Source: Megaera_A sp965233855 (lineage in GTDB: Bacteria; Pseudomonadota; Alphaproteobacteria; Rickettsiales; Rickettsiaceae). Taken from it: a stretch of DNA of 64,000 bases. The position numbers and the translations under genes are program-made. The first letter of the stretch is position 1. Each line of letters starts with the position of its first letter. Under the pieces are notes generated by a model. It saw nothing but the letters and a program-made list of their open reading frames with translations, did no database searches and was not told the DNA's origin. Shown in pieces: positions 26,825 through 33,105 of this stretch. Where the stretch lies: positions 1,240,001 to 1,304,000 of the forward strand of contig OZ247586.1 in NCBI GenBank assembly GCA_965233855.1, given 5' to 3'.

Positions 26825-26925
26825 CTTTATGCTTTTGAGAATTTTCAAACCCTCATGGCTTCATAACGCCTGAAATCTGAGAATTATAATTTTTAAGATT
26901 AGATGCTAACACATGCGACAGAACC
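26825..26925 (+). mobile_element. IS6-type element, 3' remnant
   Basis: These 101 bases match, in reverse complement, the transposase-end side of the full IS6-type element at 29968-30802: the last transposase codons (LYAFENFQTLMAS), the adjoining non-coding part, and the terminal repeat AACACATGCGACAGAACC at 26908-26925. The remaining 5' part was lost when the IS481 copy was inserted or rearranged. The remnant's end abuts the SulP fragment directly. Confidence 0.88.
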
Positions 26926-27271
26926 GTATTTATTGGGGTGTTGTTGAGTGTGTTATTCTTTGCATATAAAGTATCACATTCATTTGCAGTTGAATCTGAC
27001 TTATTGGAATGCGGTACTAAAAGGGTTTATAAAATTATAGGTCAAGTATTTTTCGCTTCTGTTTCTAGTTTTGTTTCAGTATAAAGAAGAAGTTTCTGTT
27101 GTTGTAATAGATCTATCAAGTGCACATTTCTGGGATGTGTCAGCAGTTGAAGCTTTGAACAAAGTTTCTGATAAACTACGCAAAAACGGTATTGAAGTTG
27201 AGATTGTAGGGCTGAATTCTGCAAGTGCTACTATTATTAGTAGGGTACTTGGTGAGACAGTAGCTAAATAA
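26926..27271 (+). pseudogene. SulP-type anion transporter, truncated and frameshifted
   Basis: The first frame gives VFIGVLLSVLFFAYKVSHSF, part of the last membrane region, followed by KRVYKIIGQVFFASVSSFVS, then a stop near 27083. The other frame continues the STAS domain: EEVSVVVIDLSSAHFWDVSA and VEIVGLNSASATIISR, ending at 27271. The C-terminal STAS domain is the best-recognised part. The 5' ~three quarters are missing, since sequence similarity begins immediately at the IS6 end at 26925. A frameshift lies near 27070-27080. SulP proteins transport sulfate or bicarbonate; this copy cannot. Confidence 0.82.
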
Positions 27272-27414
27272 TTTATTTTTTATTGTAGTGTAGAAGTGTT
27301 GTTACTCCGCGAAGGAAAGGAGGCAGTGATGTTTTAGATGTTTTTTATAGTTAGCATAAAAACTCGTGCTCTATCTTCTCTCTGTATGTATTCTCACCTT
27401 GCTCAGGAATGATA

Positions 27415-27561
27415 TTAGAGTTTTTCAGGTTGGGTAAATCTATATTCCGGAATAAAATCCAAAATCCAGGAATGCTTTCTATTTGTTATAAAGTTATTAG
27501 GTGAGAACTCAGGTACTTTACGTTCTTCTGCATGGATTCTTGCCCAAAGGAATAATGCCAT
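27415..27561 (-). CDS. Small ORF of unknown nature downstream of the desaturase
   Basis: 48 codons from ATG 27561. It begins MALFLWARIHAEERKVPEFS and has no relative that I recognise and no clear ribosome binding site. It lies in the same direction as the desaturase gene, 18 bases beyond its stop. The composition looks coding-like (few rare stops, mixed residues), but it could be the end of a lost gene or chance. The rest of 27272-27579 holds nothing I can name. Confidence 0.3.
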   Translation of the reverse strand: MALFLWARIHAEERKVPEFSPNNFITNRKHSWILDFIPEYRFTQPEKL

Positions 27562-27579
27562 GGAGGCTAATTAATAATC

Positions 27580-28773
27580 TTACGAAAAAGCTTTTATAGT
27601 CTCAATTTCTGAGTAAATTTTTTGCATGGCAAGTTCTGCTTTCTGCATTTTCTTGTTTAGAGCAATAAGAATTTTATCAGATGGATTTTCATAATTTTTT
27701 ACATACTCGTGAAGTTGAAACTTTAGTTTGTTTATTTTATATTGAGCAGTCGTAAGTGATTTCCAAAATTTCTTTTTCGTTTCAATGGATGAATTTTCGA
27801 GTTCAGAAAATTTTTCCTGACACATGGAGTTTAATTCATTTAATGTACTTTGCATCAGATCAATTTTTTGTTTTTTAAGAGTAACCAGTTGATCCATAGT
27901 TTGCGAGATTTTAGCTTCGACTCTCACCTCTGCTGTCCTCTTCAATCCCCAAGCAAGTCCACATTTGCTCATCAAGTATATAAGCCATTTATGTACATCT
28001 GTTTGATACCATCTAGCTCCATTACGGTAGTCTGACGGAAAAGCATGATGAAAATTATGCCAATTTTCGCCAAGAAGCAAAAATGCTAACCACCATATAT
28101 CTCTTGATGTGCCATTTGTATATTTTTGCGTTCCAACAAAATGGCAAAGTGAGTTTACAAAAAAAGTTACCTGTTGTTGTATAGCTCTACCAAGACCAAT
28201 GAATAGAAATCCTGCGTAAGCAGCTAGAGCGGTTCCGCCGAAAATAAAGCCAATTAGTGCGGGGATAGCAGTGTTCATAAGAATGGCTATATGCCAATAA
28301 TATTTTAGTTGCCACCTTAAAACCTTGTTTCTACCAAGTTTAACCATAGTAACACGGTTAATTGATTTATAGCTTCCTTCTCCAACAAGCATCCAGCCCA
28401 TATGAGACCACCAAAATCCTAAGAACCGGCTTTTGTATTTTAATGGAGTGTGAGGGTCTTTTTCTGTATCTGTATAAGTGTGGTGATCAAAGTGGTTTGA
28501 CGCCCAAGATAAAGCTGGTCCTTGAAGAGTTCCTGCTGATAGAAGAGCTAGAACAAATTCAACATATTTATTTGTTTTATATGTATCATGTGACCATAAT
28601 CTGTGTAATCCAAGTCCAACAGATATGTTAGCCATATAGTAGCCAGTTAGAAGTAAAATAATTTCAAACCATCCAACTGAATGTTCAACAGTATATGAAA
28701 TTGTAAGAGAAATTATTACGATTGGATAGAAAATAAGTGCAAAAGCTGCAATAAAATTTATGTTTTTGAACAT
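27580..28773 (-). CDS. Membrane fatty-acid desaturase (delta-9 type)
   Basis: 397 residues from the ATG at 28773, which has GAGG eight bases before it; an in-frame TTG upstream is unlikely. The three histidine boxes of acyl-CoA/acyl-lipid desaturases are complete: HRLWSH, HFDHHTYTDTEKDPH and NWHNFHHAFP. Four membrane segments surround them. The enzyme would add a double bond to membrane acyl chains, requiring iron and oxygen. After about residue 290 a Lys-, Glu- and Leu-rich coiled-coil-like tail of ~110 residues is added (LVTLKKQKIDLMQSTLNELN), which is longer than the core family. Confidence 0.9.
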   Translation of the reverse strand: MFKNINFIAAFALIFYPIVIISLTISYTVEHSVGWFEIILLLTGYYMANISVGLGLHRLWSHDTYKTNKYVEFVLALLSAGTLQGPALSWASNHFDHHTYTDTEKDPHTPLKYKSRFLGFWWSHMGWMLVGEGSYKSINRVTMVKLGRNKVLRWQLKYYWHIAILMNTAIPALIGFIFGGTALAAYAGFLFIGLGRAIQQQVTFFVNSLCHFVGTQKYTNGTSRDIWWLAFLLLGENWHNFHHAFPSDYRNGARWYQTDVHKWLIYLMSKCGLAWGLKRTAEVRVEAKISQTMDQLVTLKKQKIDLMQSTLNELNSMCQEKFSELENSSIETKKKFWKSLTTAQYKINKLKFQLHEYVKNYENPSDKILIALNKKMQKAELAMQKIYSEIETIKAFS

Positions 28774-28805
28774 AGGTGGTACCTCGAATGTTCGCAAAAT
28801 GAAAA

Positions 28806-28880
28806 TGGAGCGGGTGAAGAGATTCGAACTCTCGACTTCGACCTTGGCAAGGTAGCGCTCTACCCCTGAGCTACACCCGC
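28806..28880 (-). tRNA. tRNA-Gly (anticodon GCC)
   Basis: 75 bases including encoded CCA. Read on the minus strand: acceptor GCGGGTG pairing with CACCCGC, D arm GCTCAGGGGTAGAGC, anticodon stem-loop CTACCTTGCCAAGGT with GCC, and the T arm GAGAGTTCGAATCTC. It lies directly upstream of the desaturase. Confidence 0.97.
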
Positions 28881-29030
28881 TCTTTAAAATATAATCACTA
28901 TAATTATAAAACTCTTAATAGATATTCTACAGAATATTTCCTAATACAGCAATTTATACATACATAAAATACAAAAAAGGTAGAAAAGATCAAGCACAAA
29001 ATTGAAGAAATGTATATTTTTGTTACAATT

Positions 29031-29055
29031 AGATGCTAACACATGCGACAGAACC
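29031..29055 (+). mobile_element. IS6-type terminal repeat remnant
   Basis: 25 bases, AGATGCTAAC followed by ACATGCGACAGAACC, equal to the end of the IS6-type element seen at 26901-26925 and, in reverse complement, 29968-29992. Only the extreme end is left, and it is joined head to tail with a second IS6 end at 29056. Confidence 0.8.
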
Positions 29056-29131
29056 GCATATCTCATGTAAAGCCTTTTTTATTTTCAGTATATTCTCTTT
29101 GATTGACTTTCACAACACATGCGACAGAACC
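29056..29131 (+). mobile_element. IS6-type 5'-side remnant
   Basis: 76 bases matching 30727-30802 of the full element: GCATATCTCATG, which holds the transposase start codon region, through TTGATTGACTTTCAC to the terminal repeat AACACATGCGACAGAACC at 29114-29131. Paired with 29031-29055 it shows that almost an entire IS6 element has been deleted or replaced between two ends. Confidence 0.85.
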
Positions 29132-29322
29132 ACTTCTAAATCATGCTCTTCTTCACTTTGCTCTTTATCAACTTCTAGAAAATCTTCCTGGCCAAAATTC
29201 TTTTCATCTGGTTTTTCCATTTCTGGATAATATCGCTCTTGAAGAACAATTCCCTTACCATTTAAAGCGCCTTCATTTTCTGCCACTATTACCTTACCTT
29301 TAAACTTAAATGCACCACGCAT
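29132..29322 (-). pseudogene. Unrecognised gene truncated at its 3' end by an IS6 remnant
   Basis: The ATG at 29322 opens a frame encoding MRGAFKFKGKVIVAENEGAL and an acidic region with SEEEHDLEVV. Its native part ends at the IS6 terminal repeat, which supplies the last residues LSHVL and stop. I do not recognise a family. An in-frame TAA lies 24 bases before the ATG, so the N-terminus is probably genuine. The protein would be about 64 native residues plus five from the IS; whether it works is unknown. Confidence 0.5.
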
Positions 29323-29462
29323 ACAATTTAATGTAAACTTAATAATTTAGTGAGTCTATAGGATTTTCATGCAGTCTTATTATTGATGGAATATATCTAA
29401 AATGATAGAGCTATCAATCCACACTAACGAATTTATATAAAAAAATAATATTTTAAGAATAC

Positions 29463-29537
29463 TGGCTGGGACGGGAGGGATCGAACCTCCGACCTACGAT
29501 ATCAAAAACCGTTGCTCTACCGCTGAGCTACGTCCCA
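29463..29537 (-). tRNA. tRNA-Gln (anticodon UUG)
   Basis: 75 bases with encoded CCA. The minus strand has acceptor TGGGACG against CGTCCCA, D arm GCTCAGCGGTAGAGC, anticodon loop TTTTGAT with TTG, and T arm GGAGGTTCGATCCCTCC. The position-1 T and TGG-starting acceptor are typical of glutamine tRNAs. Confidence 0.95.
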
Positions 29538-29615
29538 ATAGAAATATTCGGCAATTTATAACAATTTTCGAACCGCGCGTCAATAATTATGTTTTTTAGA
29601 AAAAAATTATATTTA

Positions 29616-29936
29616 TTATTTTTTAATCTCATAGCCTGAATTTTGCCACGCATTAATTCCTCCAGATAAATTGTAAAGATCCAGATTATACCCTTCAGCT
29701 TGAATCATATCACATGCTATTTTTGATCTAACACCAACTTTACATATCATTACTATTTTTTGGACAAACTGAAAATCATCAATCTCGCTTAACAAACACG
29801 ACAATGGTATATTAATAGAATGTTCAATACTCCCATCATTAAATTCACTAGGCTCACGAACATCTATGAGCTGAATTTCTTTAATTTTTAAATATTCTCT
29901 TAAATGACTTACACTTATTTCAGAAAAATTTTTCAT
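29616..29936 (-). CDS. Single-domain rhodanese-like protein
   Basis: 106 residues. A rhodanese fold: LIDVREPSEFNDGSIEHSIN, the active loop CKVGVRS with the sulfur-carrying Cys, and a C-terminal LSGGINAWQNSGYE that matches GlpE/PspE-type proteins. They move sulfane sulfur, but the acceptor cannot be told here. No signal peptide, so cytoplasmic. The start is 32 bases from the IS6-type element, so its upstream control region may have been changed by the insertion. Confidence 0.85.
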   Translation of the reverse strand: MKNFSEISVSHLREYLKIKEIQLIDVREPSEFNDGSIEHSINIPLSCLLSEIDDFQFVQKIVMICKVGVRSKIACDMIQAEGYNLDLYNLSGGINAWQNSGYEIKK

Positions 29937-29967
29937 ATATTTTTTTTAATCAATAGTAACTATGCAA

Positions 29968-30802
29968 GGTTCTGTCGCATGTGTTAGCATCTAATCTTAA
30001 AAATTATAATTCTCAGATTTCAGGCGTTATGAAGCCATGAGGGTTTGAAAATTCTCAAAAGCATAAAGGTAAGAATCAGCTCCAATAATTTGGCCTTTCT
30101 GAATCATTCTAATATTTTCTATTCCTGTAATAGTGATTTTTGCAGATTGGAAGTTTTTAAACCCCAGCATAGGCTTTGTTCGCTTCTTAATAAATCTATG
30201 ATCTTGTTCCATAATATTATTGAAATATTTGTTTTGAATAATCTCTATTTTCTCATTTTCTAATAGATTATCATTTGCACTATTAAGAGCTGATTTATTA
30301 CTTCCGCTTTTATCAATATTCACCTTATCAGGAATATCATTATTTTTAAACGCTTTACGGAAGAACGCCTTAGCAGACGCTTTATCCCTGCTCTTCCTCA
30401 GCAAAAACTCTATAGTATTACCCAAAGAATCTACAGCACGATAGAGATAAATCCAGCGACCATCCAGCTTGATATAGATTTCATCCATACGCCAACTTGA
30501 ACCAACTGCTTTCTTTCTTTTTCTAACTTGCTTATCTATCAACGTAACAAATCTTTTAATCCATCTTTGTAGAGTACTATGATCTATTACTGCGCCTCTG
30601 ATATGAGCTAGCTCCTCAAGATCTCGATAGCTCAAGGAAAATCTACATTTCATATAAACAAACAGCATTATTATTTCCGGCGAGGAACAAAAACCTTTGA
30701 AATATTTTGTTAATTTAGGGGAAATAGCATATCTCATGTAAAGCCTTTTTTATTTTCAGTATATTCTCTTTGATTGACTTTCACAACACATGCGACAGAA
30801 CC
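29968..30802 (-). mobile_element. IS6-family insertion sequence, 835 bp, complete
   Basis: Both ends carry the 18-base perfect inverted repeat GGTTCTGTCGCATGTGTT (29968-29985 and complement 30785-30802). The size and DDE transposase fit IS6/IS26-like elements. The expected 8-bp target repeat is absent (CTATGCAA on the left, GATTTTAA on the right), so either this copy was left by recombination between elements or its flanks have been rearranged. Confidence 0.9.
30027..30737 (-). CDS. IS6-family transposase
   Basis: 236 residues, typical for IS6/IS26-like enzymes. It has the helix-turn-helix region YRDLEELAHIRGAVIDHSTL and WIKRF, then the catalytic core with WRMDEIYIK (D), RWIYLYRAVDSLGNTI, VNIDKSGSNKSAL (D) and NNIMEQDHRFIKKR (E). 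The ORF is unbroken, and catalytic residues appear intact. Confidence 0.92.
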   Translation of the reverse strand: MRYAISPKLTKYFKGFCSSPEIIMLFVYMKCRFSLSYRDLEELAHIRGAVIDHSTLQRWIKRFVTLIDKQVRKRKKAVGSSWRMDEIYIKLDGRWIYLYRAVDSLGNTIEFLLRKSRDKASAKAFFRKAFKNNDIPDKVNIDKSGSNKSALNSANDNLLENEKIEIIQNKYFNNIMEQDHRFIKKRTKPMLGFKNFQSAKITITGIENIRMIQKGQIIGADSYLYAFENFQTLMAS

Positions 30803-30803
30803 G

Positions 30804-30989
30804 ATTTTAAAAGAGATAACATGCCCAGTGCTATGCATCGCCACCTACGAACATCATTTCTCCTATCAAAAACTAAAAAAAGAAACAGCAAAATTTCAAT
30901 TAGGTAAAGTTGTTGGCTCAAAATGCTGAGCTACTTCGGAAGAGCCGGAACAAATTAATTCAATGATAAAAAGATTTTTGCAAACTTAA
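30804..30989 (+). pseudogene. Alpha/beta hydrolase, C-terminal fragment
   Basis: Begins immediately after the IS6 end. The frame gives ILKEITCPVLCIATYEHHFS, then KETAKFQLGKVVGSKC, an in-frame TGA, and ATSEEPEQINSMIKRFLQT with a stop at 30987. The final part is the alpha/beta-hydrolase end, where a catalytic His precedes a PE-x-x-N-x-x-I-x-x-FL helix. The expected GH before ATSEEPE is damaged. The upstream part was removed by the insertion, so this is a dead fragment. Confidence 0.6.
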
Positions 30990-31052
30990 AAGTATTAAGT
31001 TTATTAATAAAACACTTATAAAACTACAAAGAAAACTAAAAAACTTTAGCGA

Positions 31053-31598
31053 TTAAACTGCGGGATCATCAGGCAATTTATTTTTCATAATGAATGGCAT
31101 TTGCAAAAGTATGAATATAATAGTAATTGGCATTGCACCAAATACTTTAAAACTCACCCACAAATCCTCAGAAAAATTACGCCAGACAAACTCATTTGCA
31201 AAAGCCATAAGAATAAAGAACCACATAAAACGTAAATTCAAACTATACCAATTCTTATCTTCCCTAAATTGTATAGCCGTACCAAGAACATATTGAATAG
31301 CTGGCTTCCATTTAAAGTTGGTTATTAAAAACACACAAGCAAAAACACAATAAAGAACAGTAGGTTTCATTTTAATAAAAATGCTATTGCCACTAAATAA
31401 AGTGAGGCTAGCCGAAACAAGCAGCAATCCTGATGAAATCAGATTTACCATATTGATTTTTTGTTCTTTTATATATGTAACTATCAAACCAATTGCAGAT
31501 GCAACTAGCATATATAATGTAGCATCTAAAATTCCACCAGTCTTATAGCCGATAAAGAATGCAACTAATGGACCAAACTCTGTAATAAATTTAAGCAT
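31053..31598 (-). CDS. yciB: Inner-membrane protein YciB
   Basis: 181 residues with five or six membrane helices and the YciB/IspZ family signatures ITEFGPLVAFFIGYKTGGI at the N-terminus, KPTVLYCVFACVFLITNFKW in the middle and NWYSLNLRFMWFFILMAFANE. It is linked to cell envelope and septation work; its biochemistry is not settled. It overlaps the FTR1 gene by 8 bases and closes the cupredoxin-FTR1-yciB operon, an unusual place for it. Confidence 0.9.
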   Translation of the reverse strand: MLKFITEFGPLVAFFIGYKTGGILDATLYMLVASAIGLIVTYIKEQKINMVNLISSGLLLVSASLTLFSGNSIFIKMKPTVLYCVFACVFLITNFKWKPAIQYVLGTAIQFREDKNWYSLNLRFMWFFILMAFANEFVWRNFSEDLWVSFKVFGAMPITIIFILLQMPFIMKNKLPDDPAV

Positions 31599-32412
31599 TA
31601 TTTTTACTTGAAACCTTTGTTCTAAATTTCATCATACCTACTGTAAATATAATTGTTAAAAAATAGAATATAATTTGCATACCGTTTGGTCTTGCATCAT
31701 AACCAATAGTAATATTTAGTATTTTACCGGTAATACTCCCATTATCTACCAACCAAGAACTATCCCATAATTGATCAGAAAATAATTCAATAATTCCAGA
31801 TGAAGTCATAATACCTGCAGCTTCAGCAGCAAGACCAGCTGCAATAAGAGTTAACAAGATTGTTGATATTCTGAATATATACTTACCCGCATATGTCATT
31901 AAGCCTAAATATAATAAAGTTCCAACCACAACTCCACCAAATGCACCTAGTCCAATACCTGTTATATAATCATTACCACCAATATTTCCCGCCGATGCAA
32001 TACTATGTACAAATAGTATTATCTCCGCCCCTTCACGGAAAATAGCCGAAGCGACTACAAAAACGAGCATTAACTGGCTCACCGCGCCCGCTGAAATTTT
32101 CTCAGATAATTTACTCAAATTTTTACGTATCTTCTTTGTATAACCCTGCATCCAAACAACGGTCCAACTTATCAATATTGCAGTAAATAAAATAACACAA
32201 GAATCAAACATTTCATCGCCCAATCCTCCCATACTATCAGAAAGAGCTTTGGCAAAAAATGCGAATGAAGCCGCAAAGAATACACCGCACATACAACCAA
32301 GGATAATATATTTTCTTGAGTCTTTCACTGGCTTAGTAGCTGCCATCACCACACCTAATAAAAATGCGATCTCCATACACTCACGAAAAACTACAATAGC
32401 TAATTTAATCAT
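31591..32412 (-). CDS. FTR1-family high-affinity iron permease (EfeU type)
   Basis: 273 residues and seven predicted membrane helices. The two iron-translocation motifs of the family are present: RECMEIAF near the N-terminus and REGAEIILF near residue 127. These Glu residues coordinate ferric iron during passage. It overlaps the cupredoxin gene by 8 bases at the start and yciB by 8 at the end, so the three are probably translated in a coupled way. No EfeB peroxidase is present. The family is certain; use of Fe3+ is by analogy. Confidence 0.92.
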   Translation of the reverse strand: MIKLAIVVFRECMEIAFLLGVVMAATKPVKDSRKYIILGCMCGVFFAASFAFFAKALSDSMGGLGDEMFDSCVILFTAILISWTVVWMQGYTKKIRKNLSKLSEKISAGAVSQLMLVFVVASAIFREGAEIILFVHSIASAGNIGGNDYITGIGLGAFGGVVVGTLLYLGLMTYAGKYIFRISTILLTLIAAGLAAEAAGIMTSSGIIELFSDQLWDSSWLVDNGSITGKILNITIGYDARPNGMQIIFYFLTIIFTVGMMKFRTKVSSKNNA

Positions 32413-32764
32413 TATTCTCTTGTTCTTCTTTTACTATGATTTTGCCTTGAGCAGTTTCTTCGTGAAACTCACCAAAAAACTTATATTCACCGGGTTTTAA
32501 TGGAGCTAAAATCACTCTAGCTTTTGAATTCGCCAAAACAATTTTTTCTCTTTTCAAGTCAAAACTTTCAAACTCTTCGATTGTATTATCTTTATTATAC
32601 ACTGTAATACGAATTTTTTTCCCAGCTGGCAATTCTAAAATTTCAGGCTCAAATTTATGATCTTTTATTATCAAATCAACCTCTAAAAACCCAGCATATG
32701 CCATCTCTGTAGGAATAAAAATCAACATAAAACTTGTAACAAATAATGATAAAATTCTTTTCAT
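32405..32764 (-). CDS. Exported cupredoxin-domain protein, FTR1 partner
   Basis: 119 residues with a signal peptide ending AYAGFLEV. The cupredoxin fold is shown by IIKDHKFEPEILELPAGKKI near the N-terminus and PGEYKFFGEFHEETAQGKI at the end, the same pattern as the cupredoxin part of EfeO-type proteins that serve FTR1 permeases. The typical blue-copper Cys is missing, so it may not bind copper in the classical way. It begins the operon with FTR1 and YciB. A role in handing iron to FTR1 is inferred from context. Confidence 0.82.
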   Translation of the reverse strand: MKRILSLFVTSFMLIFIPTEMAYAGFLEVDLIIKDHKFEPEILELPAGKKIRITVYNKDNTIEEFESFDLKREKIVLANSKARVILAPLKPGEYKFFGEFHEETAQGKIIVKEEQENND

Positions 32765-32829
32765 TTACAAATGACTAATTAATATTTCAAGGATATTTTA
32801 TAGCAAATAAGCTGCTGATACAAATAAAA

Positions 32830-32940
32830 TTAAGCTGAGAGCTTTATTATCGTAACAGCGTAAATTAATATGATCATCGAAACAATACACAGCATCAAAG
32901 CATAATTTTTTTTCTTTTTATTGTTAGAAGGTTTTTTCAT
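32830..32940 (-). CDS. Tiny single-pass membrane protein (36 residues)
   Basis: The ORF encodes a lysine-rich N-terminus, MKKPSNNKKKKNYALML, followed by one strong hydrophobic helix, CIVSMIILIYAVTIIKL. This architecture resembles the small proteins that accompany cytochrome oxidase assembly genes in alphaproteobacteria (Lys/Arg-rich start, then VVL-x-YVVTIVKL), but no oxidase gene is nearby. It starts 19 bases from the 16-base palindrome. The ribosome binding site is weak (AAAAGAAAAG). I am fairly sure that it is a gene because of its structure, less sure of its identity. Confidence 0.55.
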   Translation of the reverse strand: MKKPSNNKKKKNYALMLCIVSMIILIYAVTIIKLSA

Positions 32941-32959
32941 CAAACTTTTCTTTTTATAT

Positions 32960-32975
32960 TTTAGAATATTCTAAA
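32960..32975. promoter_or_regulatory. Perfect 16-base palindrome, candidate iron-responsive operator
   Basis: The sequence TTTAGAATATTCTAAA is a complete palindrome upstream of the small membrane protein and the FTR1 operon. It resembles the Irr-binding element reported for rhizobial alphaproteobacteria, TTTAGAA then three bases then TTCTAAA, except that the spacer here is two bases. Its place in front of iron-uptake genes fits an iron-dependent repressor or activator. No Irr or Fur gene is in the window, so the regulator is unknown. Confidence 0.45.
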
Positions 32976-33105
32976 GAATAATTGCCTCAGGTGCAATCAC
33001 AAAACATACAATTTTAATCAGGTATTTTAAAAATTGCTAAAGAAGGCATAATAGTGTATGATCGCGCATTCATAATTTTATTTTAAAGAAGGCGCAGGTA
33101 GTTTA

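Larger units (their letters stand above)
32765..33105. other. Divergent intergenic region between the iron operon and typA
   Basis: 341 bases. It contains a 36-codon membrane-protein ORF (32830-32940, minus strand), a perfect 16-base palindrome (32960-32975) and the typA upstream region. Nothing else is supported. Confidence 0.6.
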
